Source: CALCLY01 sp900552775 (GTDB lineage Bacteria > Bacillota > Clostridia > UMGS1883 > UMGS1540). From it: a stretch of 64,000 nucleotides of DNA. This document shows, one piece after another, positions 42,534 to 50,997 of the stretch. Each line of letters starts with the position of its first letter. The first letter of the stretch is position 1. The stretch lies in NCBI GenBank assembly GCA_937966555.1, contig CALCLY010000031.1, positions 1 to 64,000 on the forward strand, in the 5' to 3' direction. A program made the translations under genes and the position numbers. The notes below the pieces were generated by a model. The model did not search any database. It was not told the DNA's origin and saw only the letters and a list, made by a program, of their open reading frames with translations.

Positions 42534-43325
42534 TTATTTCTTTATATAGAGCATACCAACAAGCTTATTAACCGTCCGGCACGGGAGCACTTTAAAAAGA
42601 AAGTCGAAAAATTTATATTTTAAACCGGGTGTGTAAAGCGGCTTAACTTTTTTCTTTTCCGCAATCTTTTTTATAAATGCGGCTATATCTTCCGGAGCCT
42701 CCCCGTTTTTCTCGTCATGTTCCATTACGGCAACGGACTTTTGAATTGTTCCTCCGTACAAGCTCTCTCCGTCATCGTTTTTTATTCTTGCGGCGGTAAA
42801 ACCCGTTTTAACGTCCCCGGGAGTTACCGCGCATACACTCACGCCGAATCTTGCCGCCTCATTTGCAAGGCAAAGCGTAAGTGAGTTGACAGCCGATTTT
42901 GACGCCGAATAAAACCCCTGATACGGAATTGAAAAACGCGCCGCCTCGGAGCTTACGTTGATAATTCTGCCGTGGGTATTTCTAAGCAGCGGCAGTGCAT
43001 ATTTCGCAGTCAGAAATGTTCCGTAAAAGTTAACGTCAAAAATGGATTTCGCATCCGACAGGTTTGTAAACTCAATGGCGCCCGATATTCCGTAACCCGC
43101 GCAATTTACAAGCAAATCAAGTTTCCCCTCTTTGAGCTTTATTTCTTCAAAAGCCGTTTTAACCGAAATTTCGTCCGATACATCCGTTTTTATATTGCAA
43201 ACTCCTTCGGCACATGATGACCTGCGGCTTAAATTATAAACAGTAAATTCACGGCTTAAAAGTTTTGCCAGGGCACTCCCTATTCCGCCCGAAGCGCCCG
43301 TTATTGCTGCTGTTTTCTTATTCAT
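42534..43325 (-). CDS. SDR dehydrogenase paired with an alpha-oxoamine synthase
   Basis: A 263-residue classical SDR. TGASGGIGSALAKLL is the cofactor loop at residues 10-24, NCAGYGISG the structural motif, and YSASKSAVNSL the catalytic YxxxK. A hydrophobic, basic C-terminus (FFDFLFKVLPCRTVNKLVGML) could contact a membrane, as in some lipid-modifying SDRs. It overlaps the oxoamine synthase by eight bases, so the two act in one pathway. If the partner makes a 3-keto sphingoid base, this would be the 3-keto reductase; that is an inference. Confidence 0.85.
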   Translation of the reverse strand: MNKKTAAITGASGGIGSALAKLLSREFTVYNLSRRSSCAEGVCNIKTDVSDEISVKTAFEEIKLKEGKLDLLVNCAGYGISGAIEFTNLSDAKSIFDVNFYGTFLTAKYALPLLRNTHGRIINVSSEAARFSIPYQGFYSASKSAVNSLTLCLANEAARFGVSVCAVTPGDVKTGFTAARIKNDDGESLYGGTIQKSVAVMEHDEKNGEAPEDIAAFIKKIAEKKKVKPLYTPGLKYKFFDFLFKVLPCRTVNKLVGMLYIKK

Positions 43326-44493
43326 ACTCCGAAAGCACTTCCTTAATAATGTCCATCGCCTCGTCCAAAAGCTGCTCGGTATGAGTTGCCATAAGACTTG
43401 TCCTTATCAGGCATTCCGAAGGAGCAGTAGCCGGCGGCAGCACCGGATTTACATAAACACCTTTTTCAAATAATTTTTTTGAGATTTCAAGTGTTTTAAT
43501 ATCATTATATGTATAAATCGGAATTATAGGTGCTGCGGAATCTTTTATTTTTATGCCGCGCGCCTTAAGCCCGTTTCTCATATAATCCGCCAGCGAAAGA
43601 AGACGCGAAACGCGTTCCGGTTCATGCTTTATAATCTCAAGGGATTTTCTTGCCGCCGCACAGTTTCCGGGAGGAATGGACGCAGAAAAAATAAATGATC
43701 TTGCCGAATGTCTGAGGTATTCTATTATTCTTTCGGATGCCACGGCATATCCGCCAAGGCTTGCAAGAGATTTGCTGAATGTTCCCATAATAATGTCAAC
43801 TTCATCAGTAAGTCCGAAATGACTTGCCGTTCCTCTTCCGCCCTTGCCTATAACGCCGAGTCCGTGCGCATCGTCAACCATGACTCCGGCATCAAATTCG
43901 CGCGCTATTTCAACAATATCGGGCAGCTTGCATATATCGCCGCTCATGCTGAAAACACCGTCCGTCACAATAAGCTTACCTGCTTTTTCGGGTATCTCTT
44001 TAAGCTTTTTTCTCAAATCGTCCATGTCGCTGTGCTTATATCTCACGGCGTTTGCATAGCTTAATTTACAGCCGTCATATATGCTTGCATGGTTTTCCTT
44101 ATCGTTTATAATATAATCATGTCTTGCCGTTATACCGCTTATGATACCGAGGTTTGACTGATATCCCGTTGAAAACGTCATTGCGGATTCCTTGCCGAGA
44201 AAATCAGCAAGTTCGTGTTCAAGCTTTATGTGCATATCAAGCGTGCCGTTTAAAAACCTTGAACCGCTGCATCCGGTTCCGTATTGTTTAACGGCATTTT
44301 CCGCCGCTTCCATGACCTCCGGGTGTACCGTAAGACCGAGATAGTTATTTGAGCCTAGCATTATTTTGCGTCCGCCCTCCATCATAACCTCAACATCCTG
44401 TCTCGATTCAAGCTCGTGAAAATAAGGATATATTCCCTTCTCTTTGTATTCGCGCGCCACGCTTGCCGCATCGCATTTATCAAACAAAGACAT
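43318..44493 (-). CDS. Alpha-oxoamine synthase, serine palmitoyltransferase-like
   Basis: A 391-residue PLP enzyme that condenses an amino acid with an acyl-CoA. YPYFHELESRQ, LGSNNYLGLT, GCSGSRFLNGTLDMH, DDAHGLG, GTFSKSLASLGGYA (PLP lysine) and INPV-type YVNPVLPPATAPSECLIRTSLMATHTEQ are visible. The YPYF, MATHT and PPA.AP signatures are, from memory, those of Bacteroides-type serine palmitoyltransferase rather than BioF or Kbl. No biotin gene or threonine dehydrogenase is next to it. ATG 44491-44493 follows AAAGGAG. Substrate choice is not proven; a 2-amino-3-ketobutyrate ligase is the main alternative. Confidence 0.75.
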   Translation of the reverse strand: MSLFDKCDAASVAREYKEKGIYPYFHELESRQDVEVMMEGGRKIMLGSNNYLGLTVHPEVMEAAENAVKQYGTGCSGSRFLNGTLDMHIKLEHELADFLGKESAMTFSTGYQSNLGIISGITARHDYIINDKENHASIYDGCKLSYANAVRYKHSDMDDLRKKLKEIPEKAGKLIVTDGVFSMSGDICKLPDIVEIAREFDAGVMVDDAHGLGVIGKGGRGTASHFGLTDEVDIIMGTFSKSLASLGGYAVASERIIEYLRHSARSFIFSASIPPGNCAAARKSLEIIKHEPERVSRLLSLADYMRNGLKARGIKIKDSAAPIIPIYTYNDIKTLEISKKLFEKGVYVNPVLPPATAPSECLIRTSLMATHTEQLLDEAMDIIKEVLSEYE

Positions 44494-44657
44494 TGCTTTT
44501 ACTCCTTTAAATGAAAATATGTATAAATTATACACTTAATTTTAAAAAAATGCAAGCATTATTTAATTTATCCTTTTTATAAATTCCAAATCCGTTGATT
44601 TAATATGAATTTTGATATATAATAAATAAATAGAACTTTTGAAAGGACTGTGATTTT

Positions 44658-45137
44658 ATGAATGAGCTCCTTGAGCTTTTGGAAAAAAACTCTTCTTACT
44701 CGACAGAGCAGCTTGCCGTGATGCTTAATATGACAAAAGACGATATTGAAAGCGCAATAAAAAAATACAAGGAAGACGGGATAATTATTGCCGAAAAAGC
44801 TCTTATCGACTGGGAAAAAGCCGGTTCGCAGAAGGTCACCGCCTTCATTGAGCTTAAAATTACGCCTCAATACGGCCTGGGCTTTGACAAGATTGCCGAG
44901 CGGCTGTATGAATATGACGAAATAAAAACAATCTGGCTTATGTCGGGCGCCTTTGACCTTGCTCTTATAATAGAAGGGAAAACCATGAAGGAGGTTGCGC
45001 TTTTTGTTGCCGAAACGCTCGCTCCCATGGAACAGGTTTTAAGCACCTCCACAAGCTTTGTTCTTAAGACCTACAAAGACTGCGGATTTGTTTTCAAACC
45101 GCAGAAGAAAGACGAAAGAGGTTTTGTTTCGCTATGA
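44658..45137 (+). CDS. Lrp/AsnC family transcriptional regulator
   Basis: A 159-residue regulator. Helix-turn-helix at residues 1-45 (STEQLAVMLNMTKDDIESAIKKYKEDGII), then the RAM ligand-binding domain (GFDKIAERLYEYDEIKTIWLMSGAFDLALII). Its stop overlaps the aminotransferase ATG by four bases, so it probably controls that gene in response to an amino acid. Confidence 0.93.
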   Translation: MNELLELLEKNSSYSTEQLAVMLNMTKDDIESAIKKYKEDGIIIAEKALIDWEKAGSQKVTAFIELKITPQYGLGFDKIAERLYEYDEIKTIWLMSGAFDLALIIEGKTMKEVALFVAETLAPMEQVLSTSTSFVLKTYKDCGFVFKPQKKDERGFVSL

Positions 45138-46303
45138 TAGACACTAAAAAGCTTATAAACGAAAAAGTGGCTGCCATTCCCCCGTCAGGGATACGCAGAT
45201 TCTTTGATATAGCCGCAGAAATGAAAGACGCAATATCTCTCGGCGTGGGAGAGCCGGACTTTGTAACGCCATGGCATATAAGAGACGCCGGAATACGCGC
45301 TTTGCGCGACGGTCACACATACTATACATCAAACAGCGGTCTCTCTGAATTGAGGCAGGAAATTGCCGCTTATCTTGAGCGCCGCTTTTCACTAAGCTAC
45401 CGACCCGACGGCGAAATTCTCGTAACTGTCGGCGGAAGCGAGGCAATCGACCTGCTTTTGCGAACCGTTATATCAGAAGGTGACGAAGTTTTAATACCGG
45501 AGCCGTCTTTTGTTTGTTATTCTCCGTGCACGCGCCTTGCCGGCGGAACTCCCGTTCCGATAGTAACGCGCGAAGAAGATGAATTTCGCTTAACCGCAAA
45601 AGCTCTGAAGGACGCTATAACTCCGCGCACAAAACTTCTTATACTGCCTTTCCCGAACAATCCCACAGGAGCAATAATGCCTCGAAAAAGCCTTGAAGAA
45701 ATAGCCGATGTGTTAAAAGATACGAACATCCTTGTTATGAGTGATGAAATTTATGCCGAGCTTACTTACGAAGGAAGACATATTTCCATCGCCAAAATCC
45801 CCGGCATGCAGGAGCGCACCGTACTTGTAAGCGGCTTTTCAAAAGCATATGCCATGACCGGATGGAGACTCGGCTATGCCTGCGGCCCCGCCCCGCTGGT
45901 TGCCGCAATGACAAAAATTCACCAGTTTGGCATAATGAGCGCTCCGACAACGAGTCAGTATGCGGCAATAGAAGCCATGCGGCGCGGAGATAATGATATC
46001 GAATCCATGAAACGCGAATATAATTACCGCAGACGTGTAATAGTTGACGGATTCCGCTCCATGGGGCTTTCGTGCTTTGAACCGCGCGGCGCATTTTATG
46101 TTTTTCCTTCCATCAAACGGACCGGTATGAAATCCCTTGAATTTGCGGAAAAACTTCTCATGAGCGAAAAAATTGCCGTTGTACCGGGCGACGCTTTCGG
46201 TGAAAGCGGAGAAGGCTTCATAAGATGCTCTTATGCATATTCAATTGACAGTATAAATGAGGCTCTGAGCAGAATAGAACACTTTGTGAAAAAAAACTTA
46301 TAA
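45134..46303 (+). CDS. Class I/II PLP-dependent aminotransferase
   Basis: A 389-residue fold-type I aminotransferase. LGVGEPDFVTPWHIRDAG, YTSNSGLSELRQEIA, NNPTGAIM and SGFSKAYAMTGWRLGYACGP hold the PLP contacts, with SFSKAYAMTG-type lysine. C-terminal EPRGAFYVFPSI and GEGFIRCSYA are the substrate-binding Arg region. It resembles aromatic or broad-range transaminases. Coupled to the Lrp regulator by ATGA overlap. Confidence 0.93.
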   Translation: MIDTKKLINEKVAAIPPSGIRRFFDIAAEMKDAISLGVGEPDFVTPWHIRDAGIRALRDGHTYYTSNSGLSELRQEIAAYLERRFSLSYRPDGEILVTVGGSEAIDLLLRTVISEGDEVLIPEPSFVCYSPCTRLAGGTPVPIVTREEDEFRLTAKALKDAITPRTKLLILPFPNNPTGAIMPRKSLEEIADVLKDTNILVMSDEIYAELTYEGRHISIAKIPGMQERTVLVSGFSKAYAMTGWRLGYACGPAPLVAAMTKIHQFGIMSAPTTSQYAAIEAMRRGDNDIESMKREYNYRRRVIVDGFRSMGLSCFEPRGAFYVFPSIKRTGMKSLEFAEKLLMSEKIAVVPGDAFGESGEGFIRCSYAYSIDSINEALSRIEHFVKKNL

Positions 46304-46308
46304 TATCA

Positions 46309-46352
46309 AAACACTTCGAAAACAGATACTTGCAGTTTCCGAAGTGTTTTTT
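46309..46352. terminator. Terminator between aminotransferase and mgtE
   Basis: AACACTTCG and CGAAGTGTT pair around a 20-base loop with an inner AAACTG-like stem, flanked by A and T tracts, between convergent genes. Confidence 0.8.
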
Positions 46353-46364
46353 GTTATTGTTAAA

Positions 46365-47699
46365 TTATAATCCCATAAATGCTTTTGCAACCGCAAAATA
46401 AATGGAAAGTGCACACGCGTCAACAATTGTCGTTATAATGGGAGACGCAGCAACCGCCGGATCGAGTCCGACTTTTTTAACGGCTATCGGCAAAAGACAG
46501 CCGATTGACTGCGCTATTATTACCGTTGCGTAAAGGCTGAGCGAAACGGTGACGGAAAGCCTGATATTTCCGCCGTTTAAAAAATAAGTTTTTAATATGC
46601 TTACAGCTGCCAGTGCGGCGCCGAGAATGAGTGATACGGCTATTTCGTGCCACCATACACGCAGCACGTCGCGGCCTTCAATCTCACCAAGCGCCATACC
46701 GCGTATAATAAGCGTAGATGTCTGTGAACCGGAATTACCGCCCGTATCCATAAGCATGGGAATAAACGCGACAAGCACAGGAATCACCTTAAAAGCGTCT
46801 TCAAAACTTGAAATTATTGCCCCCGTAAACGTTGCCGAAATCATAAGCACCATAAGCCACACAATACGGTGCTTTGCATGCTCGAAAATACTTGTCTTAA
46901 GGTACGGACGTTCAGACGGCATAATAGCTGCCATTTTTTCAAAATCCTCGGTATTTTCTTCTTCCATAACGTCCATAGCATCGTCAAACGTTACAATGCC
47001 GACAAGACGTTTCTCTTTATCCACCACGGGAAGCGACATGAAATCGTATTTATGGAAAATATGCGCTACATCTTCTTTGTCTTCATCCGTTGTTGCATAT
47101 ATAATATTCGTATCCATAATATCGCCGACAATATCGGAAGGCGCAGCCAAAAGCAAATCCTTTACCGTTATAACACCTTCCAGAACTCTGTTGGCATCAA
47201 TAACGTAACACGTATAAATCGTTTCTTTGTCAACACCGGTTTTTCTGATATGTTCGAAAGCTTTTTCGACAGTCATTTCCTTTTTAAGGTCAACAAATTC
47301 TATTGTCATAATACTGCCTGCAGAATCTTCTTTATACTGAAGAAATCTGTTTATAAGGCTTCGTTTCTCACCGAATGTATTTGCAAGCACTTTTTTTACA
47401 ACGCTTGCCGGCATTTCTTCTATAAGGTCGACCGTATCGTCAAGAAACAACTCGTCAATAATACCGGAAAGTTCTCTGTCGGTCATGGATTCAACAATAT
47501 TTTTCTGCGCTTCGCTTGACATATAACTGAATGTTTCTGCCGCAACTTCCTTGGGAAGAAGCCTGAAAACACGTATAACGTCTTCTTCATCAAGTTCTTC
47601 AAACATTTGTGCAATATCAACAGGATTTGCATCGCTCAAAAGCTTTCTTATTTCGGCAAATTTTCTGCCGGTCAAAAGCTCACTTATTTTTTCGTACAA
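46365..47699 (-). CDS. mgtE: Magnesium transporter MgtE
   Basis: A 444-residue MgtE. The N domain (FEELDEEDVIRVFRLLPKE) is followed by tandem CBS domains at about residues 130-250 (DANRVLEGVITVKDLLLA, HKYDFMSLPVVDKEKRLVGIV), the plug helix and five membrane helices with PMLMDTGGNSGSQTST, which forms the Mg2+ pore. Cytosolic Mg2+ closes it. The TTG start at 47697-47699 follows GAAGGGGG. A 110-bp leader with a peptide ORF and alternative stems precedes it. Confidence 0.95.
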   Translation of the reverse strand: MYEKISELLTGRKFAEIRKLLSDANPVDIAQMFEELDEEDVIRVFRLLPKEVAAETFSYMSSEAQKNIVESMTDRELSGIIDELFLDDTVDLIEEMPASVVKKVLANTFGEKRSLINRFLQYKEDSAGSIMTIEFVDLKKEMTVEKAFEHIRKTGVDKETIYTCYVIDANRVLEGVITVKDLLLAAPSDIVGDIMDTNIIYATTDEDKEDVAHIFHKYDFMSLPVVDKEKRLVGIVTFDDAMDVMEEENTEDFEKMAAIMPSERPYLKTSIFEHAKHRIVWLMVLMISATFTGAIISSFEDAFKVIPVLVAFIPMLMDTGGNSGSQTSTLIIRGMALGEIEGRDVLRVWWHEIAVSLILGAALAAVSILKTYFLNGGNIRLSVTVSLSLYATVIIAQSIGCLLPIAVKKVGLDPAVAASPIITTIVDACALSIYFAVAKAFMGL

Positions 47700-47826
47700 A
47701 AAAAAGACCCCCTTCTTAAATAAAGAGCGGTCTCAATTTATCAGGGAACATCAAATAATGAACCGCTCAATAATATTTTTCTTGCTACTTCGCCCCGGAT
47801 GAGCGTCCATTATCCGTCACTTCCTT
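47697..47826 (-). promoter_or_regulatory. Putative attenuator leader of mgtE
   Basis: Four segments on the minus strand: A, CGCTCA (47800-47805); B, TGAGCGGT (47762-47769); C, ACCGCTC (47725-47731); D, GGGTCT (47705-47710). A can pair with B, or B with C, or C with D; the C-D hairpin (AGACC with GGTCT plus TCTT/AAGA) precedes eight T at the mgtE start. A and B lie inside a 19-codon reading frame, so ribosome position would decide the fold. It has no match to the M-box. Function is inferred. Confidence 0.6.
47751..47810 (-). CDS. Putative 19-residue leader peptide of mgtE
   Basis: ATG at 47808-47810, 19 codons and TGA, with AAGGAAG nine bases upstream. The peptide is MDAHPGRSSKKNIIERFII: acidic residue 2 and Pro 5, followed by basic residues. 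In other bacteria, early acidic and proline codons destabilise ribosomes when Mg2+ is low, as with the MgtL peptide of Salmonella. The frame spans the A and B segments of the attenuator. It is too short to be certain it is translated. Confidence 0.5.
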   Translation of the reverse strand: MDAHPGRSSKKNIIERFII

Positions 47827-47893
47827 TTAAAAAATTTCACTATTATTTTACTCCAAAAAATCAATTTTGTAAATACCTTTTTTATTTTTTACA

Positions 47894-47932
47894 AAAAAAT
47901 GTTTCCGGAAAAACAAAATTTCCCGGAAACAC
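47894..47932 (-). terminator. Terminator of the iron alcohol dehydrogenase gene
   Basis: GTTTCCGGGA and TTCCGGAAAC pair on the minus strand around an A/T loop, followed by seven T. Confidence 0.85.
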
Positions 47933-47951
47933 ATCTGAATTTTTAAAATTA

Positions 47952-49115
47952 TTAAAAGCATTCTTTTAATACATTTAATATATCCTCGGCGTTCATTTTC
48001 TTGTATCCGCCGCCCAAAACCGTTGAATTTGCAATTTTCGGAAGCATCTCTTCCGTAGCTCCGAGTTCGCGCAGAGTGCTCGGCATACCGATTGATTTTA
48101 TAAAGTCAGCCAGCTTTTCAATTCCGGCTTCGGCTGCTTTCTCTCCACTCATACCGCTTGTATCGATTCCCCATACATTCTTTGCAAAACGTGCAAATTT
48201 CTCGATTCCGTACGGGCAAATATATTTATAATACGGAACAGAAATTGCCGCAAGTCCTGCGCCGTGTGCACAGTCCGTATATGCTCCGAGCTGATGCTCA
48301 ATCATATGCACTTCCCAGTCCTGCTCTTTTGAAAGCCCGGTTATTGTATTCAAACCAATTGTCGCACACCACATTATATTGCTTCTTGCTTCGTAATCTT
48401 TCGGATTCTTTACCGCTTTTGCCGCACTGTGTATAAGCGAACGCATAACTCCCTCGAGAATATAATCGGTAGTATTGTCATCCGTACCTGAAAAATACTG
48501 TTCCATAAGGTGTGACATTGTGTCGAATATACCGCTTGCCATCTGATATTCCGGCACGGTAAATGTGTATTCGGGATTTAATATTGAAAATTTGGGGTTT
48601 ACTTCCGCCGGGAAAACTCTTCCGTTTTTAATCATTGCGTCCTCATTTGTTATAACCGAGCCGCCGTTCATTTCGGAGCCGGTGCCCGCCATTGTCAGAA
48701 CCGCTCCCACGGGAACAATTTTGTTATCAATATTTTCAAAATCAATCCAGTATTTTTTCCACGGATCTCCTACGCAGTATGCCGAAACCGAAATTCCTTT
48801 TGAACAGTCTATAACCGAACCGCCGCCAACTGCCAAAATCAGATCAACGTTATTTTCACGAACCAGACGTGCCCCCTCGAGAAGCTGCGCGTATGTCGGG
48901 TTTGATTTGATACCCGCAAGTTCTGTTACTTTTTTTCCGCAATCTTTTAAAATTCCTATAATTTCATCATAAAGTCCGCTTTTTTTCACAGAGCCTTTTC
49001 CGTATACCAAGAGTACATTTTCACCGTATTCCGAAACCTCCGAAGCAAGGCTTGACAGAGCATTTTTTCCGAAATGAATCCTGGTAGGGTTAAAATAAGT
49101 GAAATCATACTTCAT
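47952..49115 (-). CDS. Iron-containing alcohol dehydrogenase (butanol dehydrogenase-like)
   Basis: A 387-residue group III dehydrogenase. YGKGSVKKSGLYDE and AVGGGSVIDCSKGIS bind NAD(P)H, and the metal ligands lie in HLMEQYFSG, HMIEHQLGAYTDCAHGAGLA and nearby. YNPTRIHFGK at the N-terminus (FNPTRIHFGK) is the BdhA-type start. It should reduce aldehydes to alcohols and recycle NADH. The promoter overlaps the operator of the divergent MerR regulator, so it is probably induced by an aldehyde or related stress. Confidence 0.93.
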   Translation of the reverse strand: MKYDFTYFNPTRIHFGKNALSSLASEVSEYGENVLLVYGKGSVKKSGLYDEIIGILKDCGKKVTELAGIKSNPTYAQLLEGARLVRENNVDLILAVGGGSVIDCSKGISVSAYCVGDPWKKYWIDFENIDNKIVPVGAVLTMAGTGSEMNGGSVITNEDAMIKNGRVFPAEVNPKFSILNPEYTFTVPEYQMASGIFDTMSHLMEQYFSGTDDNTTDYILEGVMRSLIHSAAKAVKNPKDYEARSNIMWCATIGLNTITGLSKEQDWEVHMIEHQLGAYTDCAHGAGLAAISVPYYKYICPYGIEKFARFAKNVWGIDTSGMSGEKAAEAGIEKLADFIKSIGMPSTLRELGATEEMLPKIANSTVLGGGYKKMNAEDILNVLKECF

Positions 49116-49201
49116 AATTTAATCAGTTCCTTTCTGCAATTAATTGACAAATAAGGTTTTTTGTGTTACAATAAATTTGTCTCTTTATTGAATACATATA
49201 T

Positions 49202-49232
49202 ATTTTACAACTTAAAGTTAACTTTAAGTCAA
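49202..49232 (-). promoter_or_regulatory. MerR-type promoter with 20-bp palindrome in a 19-bp spacer
   Basis: On the minus strand, TTGACT (49227-49232), a 19-bp spacer and TAAAAT (49202-49207). The perfect palindrome ACTTAAAGTTAACTTTAAGT (49210-49229) covers the spacer. The overlong spacer with an embedded dyad is the classical MerR activation design. Confidence 0.85.
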
Positions 49233-49266
49233 GACTTTTTTGAAAATTTCGGGAGATTAAATTACA

Positions 49267-49710
49267 ATGAACTATACTATAGGCGAAATGGCAAAAAAAA
49301 TCGGTGTTGCTCCTTCTGCGCTTCGGTATTATGATAAAGAAGGACTTCTCCCCTTTGTTGAGAGAAGCGAAGGCGGCATAAGAATGTTTAAAGACAGCGA
49401 TATCGAATGGCTCAACATAATAGAATGTCTTAAAAAAACAGGTATGTCCATAAAAGAAATAAAAAAATTTATAGACTGGTGCATTGAAGGCGATTCGACA
49501 ATTGACAAGCGACTTGCACTCATAGACAAGCAGCGCAAAAATGTTATACTGCAAATACGCCGTATGCGCGAAACGCTCGCCCTTTTAAACTACAAACACT
49601 GGTACTATGAAACGGCAAAAGCCGCCGGAACATGCGCTATACATAAAGAAATGAACTTTTCGGATATTCCGGAGGAATTTCGGGCAGCCAAAGAAAAAAT
49701 CATCAGTTAA
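49267..49710 (+). CDS. MerR family transcriptional regulator
   Basis: A 147-residue MerR-type regulator. YTIGEMAKKIGVAPSALRYYDKEGLLP is the winged helix-turn-helix, followed by a coiled coil (KRLALIDKQRKNVILQIRRMRETLALLNYK) and a short C-terminus. It resembles AdhR-like aldehyde-responsive members. It is divergent from the alcohol dehydrogenase and its stop overlaps tspO by eight bases from the opposite strand. Confidence 0.93.
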   Translation: MNYTIGEMAKKIGVAPSALRYYDKEGLLPFVERSEGGIRMFKDSDIEWLNIIECLKKTGMSIKEIKKFIDWCIEGDSTIDKRLALIDKQRKNVILQIRRMRETLALLNYKHWYYETAKAAGTCAIHKEMNFSDIPEEFRAAKEKIIS

Positions 49711-50167
49711 TCAAATAAACGGCAAAATTAAGATAACCGGCAAAAGCTGTCCATATTATATAAGGAATCTGAATATATGCGGCAATCTTTGAAATTTTAA
49801 AAAAACACACAGTCATTGCAATTATAAAACCCAGCATTATGCAAAGCCATATGAAGGCAAATAAAAAAGCATTAACTTTAAAAAACCAAATGCTCCACAT
49901 AAAATTAAAAAGCAGCTGTATCACATAAATAGTTATACACAGACCCTTTTCGTTATCATCTCCGCCGGATGTTATAATTATCGACACACCGACAGCCATC
50001 AAAACATAAAGAACAGTCCATACTATCGGGAACAAAGCGGAAGGCGGCGTTAAAAAAGGCTTGCGTATTTGTTCAAACGACGTCATATTGCCCGAAAGCC
50101 ATGCCGAAATCCCTCCCGCCGCAAGCGTGAGAATAATGCTCAGTATAAAAACGTTTCTTTTTTTCAT
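49703..50167 (-). CDS. TspO/MBR family protein
   Basis: A 154-residue membrane protein with five helices. RKPFLTPPSALFPIVWTVLYVLMAVG and YVIQLLFNFMWSIWFFK are typical TspO motifs, and the WTAFAGYLNFAVYLIN C-terminus is conserved. Family members bind porphyrins. Convergent with the MerR gene. Confidence 0.92.
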   Translation of the reverse strand: MKKRNVFILSIILTLAAGGISAWLSGNMTSFEQIRKPFLTPPSALFPIVWTVLYVLMAVGVSIIITSGGDDNEKGLCITIYVIQLLFNFMWSIWFFKVNAFLFAFIWLCIMLGFIIAMTVCFFKISKIAAYIQIPYIIWTAFAGYLNFAVYLIN

Positions 50168-50305
50168 GACATTCTCCTTTTTTACCCTTTTTCTTCATAA
50201 TCTTATTATATGATTTGTTTTAATTTTTTATTATTTAATTTTTCTACATAAAAAAATATATTTGTGCAATACTATGTTTGAAATTCAAACGGGGTGCTTA
50301 TATTT

Positions 50306-50980
50306 ATGAAAAGAAAGCAAAAAATAATTTCATTAATTGCATCAGCGGTTTTGGTGTGTTCATTTGCGGCAAACAGTCCCAAAACGCGTGAAGCTTTGTC
50401 AAAATTCGGCTCTACAGGAGCGGAAGTTACAAATATACAAAAAAAGCTTTCCGCCTGGGGTTATTACAGCGGCAGCATAGACGGAATATACGGTTCCGGA
50501 ACAATGAATGCGGTAAAAAAATTTCAGTCCAAAAACGGCCTCACGCCCGACGGAATTGCGGGACCCGCAACCCTAAGCAAAATGGGAATTCAAAGTTCCT
50601 CCGGCACAGGATCTCAGAATTCCTCGCAAAGTTCAACCGTAAATCTTCTTGCCATGGCCATAAACGGCGAAGCACGCGGAGAGCCGTATATAGGGCAGGT
50701 TGCGGTCGGCGCGGTTATTTTAAACCGTGTAGAACATTCCTCTTTTCCGAATACGGTGGCAGGCGTAATCTATCAGCCGGGAGCTTTTACAGCAGTATCA
50801 GACGGGCAGATAAACGCGGCAATGACCGACAGCTGTATTCGTGCCGCACAGGACGCTTTAAACGGCTGGGACCCCGTTGGAGGCGCTATATACTATTATA
50901 ACCCGGTTACTGCCACAAACAAATGGATACGCACAAGACCGGTTATAACCACAATAGGAAAGCATGTATTTTGTAATTAA
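50306..50980 (+). CDS. sleB: Peptidoglycan-binding cell wall hydrolase, SleB family
   Basis: A 224-residue secreted protein. Signal peptide at residues 1-25 (IISLIASAVLVCSFAANS), a peptidoglycan-binding type 1 domain at about 35-95 (GAEVTNIQKKLSAWGYYSGSIDGIYGSGT) and the SleB hydrolase_2 domain from about 115 (NGEARGEPYIGQVAVGAVILNRV, then YYYNPVTATNKWIR). SleB-like enzymes degrade spore cortex, which suggests a spore-former, although SleB domains also occur elsewhere. The ATG at 50306 follows GGGGTG; an upstream GTG is less likely. Confidence 0.9.
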   Translation: MKRKQKIISLIASAVLVCSFAANSPKTREALSKFGSTGAEVTNIQKKLSAWGYYSGSIDGIYGSGTMNAVKKFQSKNGLTPDGIAGPATLSKMGIQSSSGTGSQNSSQSSTVNLLAMAINGEARGEPYIGQVAVGAVILNRVEHSSFPNTVAGVIYQPGAFTAVSDGQINAAMTDSCIRAAQDALNGWDPVGGAIYYYNPVTATNKWIRTRPVITTIGKHVFCN

Positions 50981-50997
50981 AAAGGAGATTTAAGCTT

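Noticed and set aside
2623..44493. One sphingolipid gene cluster linking the ceramidase-like gene and the synthase pair
   Set aside because: They are about 40 kb apart with separate promoters, so physical linkage does not support a shared pathway.
43318..44493. 8-amino-7-oxononanoate synthase (BioF) of biotin synthesis
   Set aside because: The signatures fit serine palmitoyltransferase better and no other biotin gene is nearby.
47697..47826. Known M-box (magnesium) riboswitch upstream of mgtE
   Set aside because: The conserved M-box core is not visible. The leader has its own ORF and short competing stems instead.
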